Shown: one piece after another, positions 18,496-28,543 of the stretch
Layout: every line of letters begins with the position of its first letter
Numbering within the stretch: position 1 is the stretch's first letter
DNA from: Candolleomyces eurysporus
Lineage: Eukaryota > Basidiomycota > Agaricomycetes > Agaricales > Psathyrellaceae
Direction of reading: 5' to 3'
Assembly: GCA_027579435.1 (NCBI GenBank)
Contig: JANBPK010000907.1
Span: forward strand, 1 to 32,201
Length of the DNA stretch: 32,201 nt
Position numbers and translations under genes: made by a program
The notes under the pieces: generated by a model
Database searches by the model: none
The model's input: the letters and a program-made list of their open reading frames with translations, nothing else
What the model was told of the DNA's origin: nothing

Positions 18496-21441
18496 TGTTG
18501 GATACAAGTGTGAGTTGGGACAATATCACAGTTTAGCATGCATATATTCAGCCACTTAGCAAGATATCAAACTTCAATTTGATACCTATGATGGAAATTT
18601 GATAACAAAATCAAAGTCCTACCTACCAGTAGAAAGCTGCACATTTGGAAAAGGTGATAGAATCAATAATTGGTGATTCAAGCTGCATCAACCAATGTAG
18701 AGCCAGCCAAGCCATTACATTATTGATAGAACAGCTTGCGCAGCCTATGGCTTGAGGCCCAAGCTGATTCTGAGGCCTATAAGGACTTTGGTTATGAGGG
18801 TTTACATAAGTAAGCAATCATTCTTTTACCTGGACTTCTTACACCACCAAAAAACCCAAAAGCATCCATGTGATCTCAGTTATTGGTCACACTCTATCAA
18901 CATGCCTTGGCTTCTTTGCTGCTTGTCACTCTTCTTCTGGCTCATGCAATTTGCACTGTAANTTTTTTTTATTCATCACTTATTTATCTCTATTTAATTA
19001 ANTTTTTTGTCTCATATGCATGGTGTATAAGTGGCTCAGTCTCACATTCTTGCACCTCAGATGAAATTTTCATCGGAGCTGTGAGTATTATATGTTCTTC
19101 TCATTCCATTCATTGCTAATGTGTAGATAGTCTTCTTATTTATCTACAGTTTCACTCAACTTAAATTAGCTTTTAAAAGAAGAGGTAGATGGCCCTTCAG
19201 TGGCAATGACATTGATGATGCCAATTTTCTCATGTTTGGACCTCAATTACTGTTATGTGGAGCCTGTTGGTGACATTGCCTAAGCATTTAATTGCAGAAC
19301 CTGCTAGTATCATCACCTACCTGTTGTCCTTGGGATGCCTCTAAGCCCCTCGTTGTAGTTGTTCTACTTTCCTATTTCTGTAGGTTGGCAGTATCTATCT
19401 CCAACAAGCAAGTCAATAAGACCTTTGGCATCCATAAAACAGACATACATATCACCAGTTCTATTTATTTACTGTGAATGATTGGGCAGCAGGTGCATCT
19501 GTTCTCTGCTTGCTCTTCCTTCTTGTATCTTTGCTTTCTATCAGCTGGTTGGCATTTAGCCTTGTCTCTGTTCTTTCATAGATATGTTTGCAATTCCTGT
19601 ATTATTCCTGGTCCAACCAGCTTACCACTCAATCTACAATAAATAAATACAACTGAGAAACTCAGGCTACCTTCTTTTTTCTTTCCCATGGTAGTGTCTT
19701 CTGTTTTGATTGTGTTACCGGTTCATTCTGCTAATCACTGCTCAAATGTGCTCAAAAGTGCCTGAATGCTGTATGACATACAGATCAGAGTATCTGTGTT
19801 GATGGGATCAATCTATGTTGTACTATGTTGGTGGAGGTTTAGTATATGGTGATCACTTGCATTTTCACTTCATGCATAGTTAAAAATTCAGCCAGGTCCA
19901 ATATGCCAATGGTGCAACCAGTGGGAACAGGTAGATACATTGGTAGCATCTGAAAGCACCCAGTGGCTGTAAAATAGCCAAGGTAGAACACTATTATATG
20001 CAATGTATGAGGATACTATGCTGCAACAGGGTCAATTGTTCCTGTCAAGGAGGTGCCACAATAGCAAAAGGTGACCTGTTGGAAGTGGCCACTACTTTGC
20101 ATGGCAGTGGTCTGAGCCATTTTGACTCCATCTGTACATGAATTACTGTTGAGGTTTTGGAGGTTAGAGGGACAGGCAAACATCAGCCCAGAAAAGGAGA
20201 ACAGGAAACACTGACAGGAAACAGCAATGCAACCATTAGTTCCTGCGCATGCCGCACATCCATCTTGGCACCTGGAATCTGCATGTATGAACCCGAGTCA
20301 GAATGCCTTGGAACATCCACTCACCCAGTCAGGTCTGTGGAAAGATCTGCTGGCCTTCTTGGCTGAGCAACCACAGTACAAGTATTTTGATTCTGAGGCC
20401 TTTATAAGCCTTGAGTATTTGTACTCCAGAGCCAATTGTGCCAAGCTTTTTTTCTGTTTTGTACAATGTGATGGTGTGAACTGTTTCCCTTTCCCAGTCA
20501 AACCAGAGAGGCCTTGGAACCTGCCATGCAAAGTGATGGCCCACTGAACTCAAGTTCAGTACTCTACTCATCTTAGGTGATATAGCCCCCAAGGCCTCAT
20601 ACTGAGAGACACAGATGTTGCATGGTCCTTATTACAGAAGGATGTGGTAGTTCTTAAGTTTGGTATGCTGATTCAGACAAGTCTTTGTTCCAGGATCTAC
20701 TTGTTTTGTGTAGAAATTGTAGTAGAAGGGCCTTTTCTCAGGGTGAACAGGGTAGGACTGAACACTACATCTATTGAATTGCAAACATCAGACCAAATTA
20801 TTGAGTATGCTTGAGGAATTGGATGTTTATTGCTAGATCTCTCCCAGTGCTGAGCAGCTGGAGAGCTCTTCCAATAGACCCAACCAGGTGGATGGATCTT
20901 GTCTCTTGCTATTGTGACAACCCCTTGGTTCTAGTGATTTGAATGAAATGTAAACCCTTGTGAATGCTGCACACAATGACAGCCTGCTAACCAAGTATTG
21001 TACCCTGGGGCCTAAAATGCCAAGCCCAACACAAAACCAAATCAGGTGACTTCTAAGTCATGTGCCCAAGAGGCAATCATGAGGCTCCATGTCCAATCCT
21101 AGCTGATGGTATTCTTTTCTGCAATATTTTAACCCTCTAGAATTGAAGATTACTTGAATATAAGTGTTGCTCCTCAGGCTTCTGCAAGATTCTTAAAGTT
21201 TGATTATTAAAATAATCTTAGAGTAATAATAGGCCTTGGAATTGCTGCACACTGTGATGGCCTCAAGTGACAAGTGAATCACAGGTAAAAATAGCTTGGA
21301 ACTTGCATACAGTGGACATCAGCTGCTACTTGCATGTTACTTTTTGGATGTTGACATAAGTTCTGATTTGAGATTGACTATAAGTAAAAGAAACAAAACT
21401 GGATGGTTATTCCAAATATTATAGAGAGAAAAAAACAGAAG
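18496..21441. other. Gene-poor stretch with dispersed short similarities
   Basis: I find no gene with domain or splice support. Ns at 18962 and 19002 both abut T runs. A loosely conserved block (GCCTTGGAA, then TGCTGCA or similar, then TGATGGCC) occurs near 20510 and 21235, with weaker forms near 20960 and 2510. This may be debris of an old repeat family. Open frames around 20160-20550 overlap on both strands and look fortuitous. Confidence 0.5.
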
Positions 21442-24400
21442 TCAATCCACAAACAAATCAAGGATATGAATTTGTCCATTGGCAAGGGCCACTGCAGCTA
21501 AAGTGAATGAAGAATTGAAAGAAACAGATTTGACAGTCCAGTTTGGAGGAAGCAAGCAAAGTGGAGCAATGGATAATTTTAGAAGAGGAGCAGTAAATGA
21601 AACACAGTATAGTCCAGAAGGGGAAGAGAAAGTGCTGCAATACATGAAGAAATTCAAAGATGTTTTGAAGCTAAGACCAAAAGGAGAACTGTAATGCATG
21701 GCCGCCAGAAGTGTGTGCAACTGGCTGTTCCACAGGTGCACTGTGTTGTCATGAGATGCAGAGGCCAGGCTCTGTCCATCAGGTGAAAAGGCAACATGTC
21801 TTACTGCAGAAGAATGTCCTTCCAGAGTTGCAAGAGCAGCCCCTGTCTGGCTGTCCCACAGGTGCACTGTCTTGTCTAAAGATGCAGAGGCCAGGCTCTG
21901 TCCATCAGGTGAAAAGGCAACATGGCTTACTGCATCAGAATGTCCTTCCAGAGTTGCAAGAGCAGCCCCCTGTCTGGCTGTCCCACAGGCGCACTGTCTT
22001 GTCATCAGATGCAGAGGCCAGGCTATGTCCATCAGGTGAAATGACAATACATCTCACTGTACTTTGATGACCATGCAAGACTGCAAACTCTAGTGGCCAT
22101 GACTGAATATTGCCAGTGACAAATTTTGCCCCTTCATTAGCTTTTGCATACCAGTTGTACATTCTTGATAACTTAGGTGCCAATGGGATGCATGACCAAA
22201 ATATGTGCAGTGGTGAATATTTGATGATATTGGCATTAAGCAAGATAAATCTTTGGCCATCTTCTAATGTCTTTTGAATTTCTTCCACATCATTGGCTCC
22301 ATTGCTTTTCTATGATAACAATTAACACTATCCCTTTAAAACTGCTTTTAGTTTACTTACTAAAACAGTTAAAGCTGTCTGCATAATTGAGAATGCAGTA
22401 TCTATCTGTCCAAGATATGCCAAGGCCTCAAACCAGTGTGTTAAATGTACACTAGTAAACCTTTGAAGCAGTTGCTCAGTTTCTTTGTCAAACACCTTGA
22501 GCTTGCTTTTGGCCAAATGTGCTGCCCAGTTGCAGACAGCATACTGCAGCTCTTCAGTTAGCCTTTCTTTATTGAGTTCTGGCGGGTCAGCAAGTGCCTT
22601 GTACTGATCTGCAACAGACACTTGGCAGATATTGAAGCAAAGCTGTTGATCCATAGTTTTTAAACAGCATTTGGCTAACTGCAGGTGATACTTGGACTCC
22701 TCAATCCAGAATTCCTCAGGACAGATGGCAGCATTGGTGACAAAGTCAGGGAATGACTTGTGATGAATTTTGTATGTTGGATTAGGCCCATCATCAAAAG
22801 GTGCTAGAACTGAGTGCATGTTTCTTAACATTGGCCCCAGGTCTGGTAATTCCAGTTGCAGAAGCCTTTCCAGTGCTTTGACAGAGACTGGGTGCTGAAG
22901 AATAATGGTGGTGCCAATAGCAGTTTTGAAATCACCAAGCCACAAGTCCCAATCTTTGGATGGTCTGAGAATGTCTGTAGGCATGGCAATCTCCAGAACC
23001 TTTTGATAGAGCTTGACCATTCCTTGCTTTGGCTCCAAACTCAAGATGCTAGTCAATGTCTTTTCTGGACCCCGTCCTTGGTAGCTTAATATAAGCTTGA
23101 CAGCAGTAGAAGCAAAGATGAACAACTTGTCAGATACTCTGACAAGCTGCTCCTGCTGATGCTTTGTAGGTGCCCAAGAGTCCCATTCAGTGCCCTCAAA
23201 CACTTTTTGAATGTTTGAAAGGGACAGGTAATAGTTCAGATATAGACGTATGTCTGAGTCCACAATCACTGCTTCAATCTCTTGAAGATGGAAGCAGTTG
23301 GCCAAAGCAGTGCTTTTGTATTTGATCCTGAGCACCAGATCTGGCCTGGTGGTAAGAAAGACCTTGACATTGGGCAATTTGGAGATAGAGGTTATGATGA
23401 GGGATAGAATATCTGAGGCATCAGGTTGTGCACACTCATCTAGAGCATCAAACACAAACACAAGAGGGGTAGCTCTCTGCTTGAGCATATCAGAAAGAGG
23501 CTTAGCCACAAGCACAGAGAACTGCTGTGCCATAATCTTGTGTAGGCTTTCAGGATGGCCATCAATGGCAGTAGCAATAGCCTTTCCATAGGATGCATCA
23601 CAGCAAGCAAGCTGATAAGCAATAGTATGCACAAAGTCTGCAGCTTGCTGTCGATCAGCATGGTCCTGGGAGAAGAAGAAAGTAGCCCCAAGAGAATTGA
23701 TAGCAGCAGCATGCTGGGCCACTGTCTTGGCCACAGTAGATTTTCCAATCCCAGCAATCCCATCAAGGACATAGATGGGTTTGCTAGTTCCTTGTTCTTC
23801 CAAGGCAGTGTTGCTCATCCAGCGGCCAATGCCAGCCAGGAGCTTCACCCGGGTGCCTTGAAAACATGGGTTGACCTTTGCAAGCTCCTGGGAGTCATAG
23901 GCTGCACCAGGAACATGCTTCAATTTATCCAGGGAGGCAGACTATGATGACTGTCAGTAAAACCTAGTGGAAGAGTCTGCCAAAATACACACTTTGAAGT
24001 GATTGTCGGTAGTAGCACACAGTTTCACCATCCAGCCTTCTTGATCTTTGACTGTCTTGCGAATGTCACTCAGGACAAGGGCACCTGCAATGAGATTCTC
24101 GATCTGAATCATAACATTGCCATTAGCCACCACAATATAAAGAATAGAAGTGCATTTACCCAGAAAAATTGCAAGATCTGATCCATTTTCTGGTTGGCTT
24201 CCTTTACAACCTCAGCGTTATCCTCCACCATCACATACGCAGCAATTCCTGTCGAATATTCCACCACCGTGGCCTGAAACGTATCGTGTATTCCCCTAGC
24301 ATTAATCTTAGTCAGACAGTCCCCGAAGTTGACACAAAATCGGACATACTTGACGAGGCGGCCAACACTCTCTTTCAGCTCAGCCAACAGTAACCTCTCA

Positions 24401-24926
24401 TCTTTCCCTTGAATCGCATTCATCATACTCTCGTTGAGGAGGTCGCAACGCGCCTTTAGATCCTCCATTTCTTCATTGTTTGATTTCGTTTGCTGCGCTT
24501 CGTTAGCAAGGGTATGGGTTGAAAGGCAGAATAACGTACCTCGAAGACATCGATAATCTTCAAAAGTGCCTCAGCGGGGCCTTTGAAAGGGTCCGGGATG
24601 AGTAGAACAGCTCCCGAAAGAGTCATCTTCAAAGCCCCCGCAACAACGGCCCAGGTTTTGCCAGTGGGGGCCGTGGTGGATTCGCCAGTGGAGGCGCCCG
24701 TGGTAGAAGCTTCCGAAGTTCCATGACTTTCCGTTCCCTTTTCCTTCAGCCCAAGTTTAAGCTTGAACTTGTCGATCTTCTTCTCCGCCCTTGCCAAGAA
24801 CCGGCGGGCCCTGCTAGGCCGACTCCCACTCGCAGTGACGGGCGTCGCAGCGCGAGAGGGAATCGGGGTGTTACGCTCCGAATCGCCGGCAGTGTTGCCT
24901 CCGTGCGGTTCCGTAGCTCCAGACAT
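21442..24926 (-). CDS. NLR-like STAND protein: helical N-terminus, NACHT, WD40 repeats (one-base frameshift)
   Basis: Five exons fit in phase: 24926-24540, 24492-24160, 24103-23993, 23941-22361 and 22309-21442 (introns 47-56 nt), giving about 1092 aa if one extra base is discounted. Residues about 90-240 form a helical region with [19 protein letters not shown], resembling the MLKL/HeLo-like N-terminal bundles of Agaricomycete NACHT proteins. NACHT follows with Walker [10 protein letters not shown] (about 338-346), Walker [11 protein letters not shown] (about 438-447) and VFLTTRPD. The C-terminus has three WD40 units plus a degenerate one. A C5 run at 21966-21970 (C4 in the sister repeat at 21840-21843) shifts the frame inside the first WD40 unit; this is either a sequencing error or a real null allele. 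Such proteins sense a non-self ligand through the repeats and trigger cell death; that role is inferred from the architecture. Confidence 0.85.
21716..22060 (-). repeat. Tandem WD40-encoding repeats of 126 bp
   Basis: About 2.7 units of 126 bp (42 codons) lie in tandem and are nearly identical at DNA level. Shared blocks include GATGCAGAGGCCAGGCT and TCCTTCCAGAGTTGCAAGAG. Encoded units have the form [18 protein letters not shown]. Differences between the two best units fall at few codons, among them Asp/Ser, Ser/Arg, Leu/His and Lys/Asn. High internal conservation with a few variable residues is typical of fungal allorecognition WD40 arrays. Confidence 0.8.
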
Positions 24927-25194
24927 TGTGTTTGCTCGATCAGAAAGTTGAGTTGAATCGCGAGTTCGCAGTGGATGGTAAGTCCAAGTGATGGTAGCGG
25001 TTCAAGGAGAAGAATCATAAGAGGCCATCGATGATCATCTCATCAATGCTGTGCGCCGGAGCCCGCTCCGAACCTCGTGACCTGGGCGCTTAACTCGGAA
25101 TTGATGACGGATATTCGGGCGAAAAGAGAACGGGAAGTCTATTCGAATATCTGACAATATGGCCCGTACAAAAACACACATTTAGTGACTGAAG
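24927..25194. promoter_or_regulatory. Intergenic region, probable promoter of the NACHT-WD40 gene
   Basis: No coding signal is seen in the 268 bp upstream of the ATG at 24926. The segment around 25026-25050 is a dense set of overlapping ATC/GAT palindromes (ATCGATGATCATCTCATC). No clear TATA box is seen at the expected distance. Confidence 0.3.
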
Positions 25195-26240
25195 GGAGCC
25201 GCAAGGCTTTGACGAAAACTGCACGACGAACACCCTCTAGGAAAAGAAGAAGTATCCACAAAGACCCCTGCCCGCAAACGCCCTCCACCACAAGCACCTG
25301 TTCGCACTGCCGCAGCGGTTTTGGTTAGATTGAGAGGAAGAATAGAAGTTGGCAACGGGGTCGAGGTAGCTGAAACGGACGACGTACGAGTGGGGTTACA
25401 AGCCTCTAGAGCCAAAGAGTCAGAAGAAAGGTAAGGGTTGATAAACGATGTCGACCATCGGGATCGGTGAATGCTGCGGGGGAGAAGCCTTACTGACCCA
25501 CGAGTGCAGTGTGTCAGGCCGGATCTCGCTGACATGTGCCAGTCAACCGACTGCTCAATACAATGTTCGACATACGGCGGAACGACAGTCAGCCTAGCGG
25601 CAGAGTAAGGTCTAGTCCCGATACCAGTGGTGATATTTTGTGACATGGTCGGCAGGGACGTAGTCCTGGATGGCCGCGTCCATCTGCGAAAGGCCACATC
25701 GACGTCAACGAAGAAATAGCAAGAGGATCAACTGTAACAACTCACTCGGTCAAACCAATTCAGCGGGTTTCGGTGCCCTGCAAGCACCGAGCGCGACCGG
25801 TACCTTCAATAATCATTCGGTCGATGATACTGTGGGTCATTTCGCAGACGATGATATCGTTGCTCAATGATCCATCGCGATTGGGCTACGCACACTACCA
25901 CGATCAGCGTCAATAAGGATTACCGCAGAGGCGAGCTACTCACGGTGCCATTCTGGAGGCTCGTCTGCGCTCCTATCGTTCCCACTTCCACCCTTTCCAA
26001 AGTCTGGAAGCTGAAGGCCGTCTCCGTGAACCCATATCGGTAAGCGATATCGTGGACGGCGTTGATAGCGTAGAACGCGTACGTCTTTGCAGCGTTCACG
26101 TTGTTAGTCATCAAAGGCGCTCGGGGTGTGCTGTAGGTATGGTCGAGGACGAGGCAGGAGGCGGCATGTGAGGTGATGCTTTGACGAGGGCGAGAGTCTG
26201 TAGGGTACTACATTGGAGCCGGTCAGACGTTGAGGCAGGG
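25195..26240 (-). pseudogene. M36 fungalysin-type metallopeptidase relic
   Basis: Reading down the minus strand gives family landmarks in the right order but in shifting frames: NNVNAAKTYAFYAINAVHDI then AYRYGFTETAFSFQ (about 26110-26010); FGKGGSGND and TSLQNGT (about 26000-25945); NDIIVCEMTHSIIDRM with GTGRARCLQG (about 25858-25770); ITTGIGTRPYS (about 25638-25600); and ANRCLWWRAFAGRGL at the C-terminus (about 25308-25264). The zinc-binding HEYTH reads CEMTH. There are several frame changes and stops, so it is not functional. Fungalysins are secreted zinc proteases with a propeptide; the propeptide part is not clearly preserved upstream. An ORF of 171 codons at 25182-25697 covers only the last part, in mixed true and false frames. 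Confidence 0.75.
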
Positions 26241-26371
26241 ACAGGGGAATCACGGGTACCTGGATGGGTACCAGAAGACAGTTCGGTAAATCTGACCTGG
26301 TCTTTAATCTTCAGCAAGTCGCGTCGGTGGGTTAGACGACTTTGATGTAACGAAAAGAAGACGGAGTCGAC

Positions 26372-26790
26372 ACTGGTGGTGGTATCAAGAAAGACGGGAC
26401 CGTGGGACCAAGGCCTCTCTTCGCTCTCTTTTCTGATCCGTGGCCAACTTCTCTCCGCATCCTCGTCATTTCAAGAACTCGCAGAGTACAGAGTTTCCAC
26501 GGGCATTCCTTCGATCCTCACTAAAATTTGTTCTTGCAGATGCGATCCGAGTCCTTTACTCCGGTGGCTTCAGTCAAATTGCCCCTCCTCACCACCTAGC
26601 ATCCTCAAATAATTCCTACTAGTATGCGGATATGTCACTTCCTCACCCACTGGAGAGCTCAGAGCGCCACCTTCCCTCCAATTCAGATTCCTTTTTTCGA
26701 CGTGGCGTTGTCGGCAGGCATTCTCTCGTCTGCCCACTCACCCATCTCAACTTCGAATAGCCGACATGTCGGGGAACACGGTCGCGGTCG
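26372..26790 (+). repeat. Dispersed repeat, copy A
   Basis: From GGTGGTATCAAGAAAGAC onward this segment matches 31117-31480 with small indels, and its middle (about 26486-26600) matches 31500-31620 even more closely. Shared landmarks are CATTCCTTCGATCCTCA, TTGCAGATGCGA, GAGTCCTTTACTCCGGTGGC, CACCCACTGGAGAGCTCA and CCGGGGAACA-like ends. Similarity spans all frames, so this is a DNA repeat rather than a conserved exon. Confidence 0.75.
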
Positions 26791-27258
26791 GTCTCCCTCC
26801 AGCTGCACCAACGAGTCCCACCATCCTATGCGCGCACCTACTTTCCAGCCCACTCTACTTCGACGTCCTACGTCCCAGCGCTTTCGAGCTCAGGCTCAAC
26901 GGGTCTGTTTAGGCCGTTTCGCCAGGGAGATGGAGTACCCTCTGGCACGACAATATCAGCAGGCAATCACAACCTCTTCCCTTATCCCCGCTCGAGCGGC
27001 TCCCGATCCTGTAAAACACAATTATTCAAACCTGTCACAAGGCAGACGACCAGCCTCCAGGACGAGTGCCAAATTTATCGCTCAGAAATGTTCTGCTACG
27101 CCGAGCAAGACGGTCCTCAGGAGGACGAGTCCGGCATTCTAGGATGCATTCTCCGGGTCGTTGTCATCAACGAAAGGCGGTCGATGCAGAATGAAGATGG
27201 TAATAAGGTCAGGGGAGCGTCGGAGTGTAAGGCTGCTGTAAAAGGTAGTGGATATTGA
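26761..27258 (+). CDS. Possible exon of an unidentified + strand gene
   Basis: This stretch of 165 codons is open without an early ATG, between a TAG at 26758-26760 and a TGA at 27256-27258. The second half (about 27040-27240) has a balanced, protein-like composition including DECQIYRSEMFCYAEQDG and GILGCILRVVVINERRS. The first half is Ser/Pro/Arg-rich. A 172-codon frame overlaps it (26624-27142, also +), so one of the two must be false. After the stop, the same frame reopens (27268-27498) with a Ser/Ala-rich segment ending in TGA and followed by T-rich, 3'-UTR-like sequence. No intron linking the parts could be fixed. Product unknown. Confidence 0.25.
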   Translation, partial: PTCRGTRSRSVSLQLHQRVPPSYARTYFPAHSTSTSYVPALSSSGSTGLFRPFRQGDGVPSGTTISAGNHNLFPYPRSSGSRSCKTQLFKPVTRQTTSLQDECQIYRSEMFCYAEQDGPQEDESGILGCILRVVVINERRSMQNEDGNKVRGASECKAAVKGSGY

Positions 27259-27267
27259 GGATAAGGA

Positions 27268-27498
27268 GTGGGAGAGGGAGAGTGGTGCCGGCGGGGTGGA
27301 AGTTGGAGTGTGCCGTCGAGTCCTGTGTTTAGGGCTGCTGTGCCCTCATCATCACCGTCGGCGGCTGCCTTGACATCGAGGGAGCCTGCTGGCTTGGCCG
27401 ATTCCCTCGAGGAGAAGACGAGGGGTTTGGCGTTGGGATCGAGTGAGTGCCCGACGGCGTGTGGGGGACTCGTGAGGAGGATTTCGAGGAGGGATTGA
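27268..27498 (+). CDS. Possible 3' exon, unidentified
   Basis: This open frame of 76 codons has third-position G/C bias and a low-complexity Ser/Ala product containing VPSSSPSAAALTSREPAGL. It ends at TGA 27496-27498 before a T-rich stretch. It lacks an ATG (the first codon is GTG), so if real it is a terminal exon, perhaps of the gene containing 26761-27258. A minus-strand frame (27117-27557) overlaps it and also lacks an ATG near its start. Either may be spurious. Confidence 0.22.
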   Translation: MGEGEWCRRGGSWSVPSSPVFRAAVPSSSPSAAALTSREPAGLADSLEEKTRGLALGSSECPTACGGLVRRISRRD

Positions 27499-27557
27499 GC
27501 GGAGTGCAGACGAGGTGGACGGCTGCAAAAATGTTTGAAAGGATCTCTCTTGATCAA

Positions 27558-28543
27558 GTGCTTACTCCCCGCTCATTGTTCGTCTTTCTTCGTTCTACTT
27601 CTATGTGTTTTGTCTCGGCTGGCTTCTGTGTTACATCTTTTCTTACCTTTGATCTGCGGTCTCTCACTTAGTACAGAGTAATACGTCTTTCCTTCCGTCT
27701 CTATCCCTTTACTGTTCCTGTCACCTCTCATCATCGTGATCTTCGTGGTATCCAAGAATGGCTTTTCGTTTCAAGAATTCCCTCGTTGCCTCATCTCTCT
27801 CTGTTCCTTCTTTGTTCCTTTCCAGACATCAAACCCTGTCTACGCTGCCTTGCGTGTGCACCAACTCGGTTGGTAGCGAGCTTGGTACAAGCGTGTAGGC
27901 GTGGTGAACCCCAGAATCAGTCGGATCGATATCGTCATGTCGAAGTCGAAGTCGAGGTTGATAAAGAGTATTCGAATGAGTCGAGTCGGACGTCCTCGTC
28001 GTCGTTGTCAATGTGTAGTTTTTAGTGTAGTTTTTTTTCTTCCGAGTCTTATCACCCTCTCTTGCTAGGGTGGATTCGAAGTGGTAGTTACTACGAATAA
28101 TAGGTTATTTAATGACATTTTTTTTCATGGGTTTTGGTTTCTGGTTTCTTGTGGTCTGTCGTGTCGTTCTTACTCTCCTGAGGGGCGAGCGCTCTCTGGG
28201 TGTTCGTGAGTGTGTGTGCTGCTGCTCTCTGGGCTCTTTCGCTGAATGAATCTCGCACTTGTATTGGGTTTTTGAGTTCATGTTCGCAGCTCAGGTTTGT
28301 AGGGTGTGGAATCAGCGTTATGATAACTACCGACGAATAGTCTAGGACAACGAGGGAAAGGATATCTAAGTGTTCTGTGGTATATACATTCCTTATACAT
28401 ACGAGAAAAAAATATTAGGTATACAGGTGAAACACTGAGGCCACATTGTCGCTACATGGTACATACTAGAGAAAAGGCCATATCGTGGTCGTGGCTGGCT
28501 CGGTAGAATGCTACATGCTGCGCTACCTATGTACTACGTAAGT
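27558..28543. other. Intergenic stretch without supported genes
   Basis: The sequence is T-rich on + between 27560 and 27800, then mixed. A T8 run at 28031-28038 and another T run near 28118 precede the 3' end of the minus-strand NACHT gene. I see no domain, repeat or splice evidence. It probably holds the 3' regions of two convergent transcription units. Confidence 0.4.

Noticed and set aside
20157..20592. Overlapping open frames of 69-106 codons on both strands
   Set aside because: They overlap one another on both strands, lack domain motifs and splice continuity, and sit in repeat-like AT-richer DNA.
21479..22067. Plus-strand frames across the WD40 repeats (71 and 118 codons)
   Set aside because: They are antisense shadows of the NACHT-WD40 gene; their internal repetition only reflects the WD40 tandem repeat.
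25182..25697. 171-codon minus-strand ORF as an independent gene
   Set aside because: Parts of it match fungalysin while other parts are out of the family frame, so it is a stretch of the M36 pseudogene.
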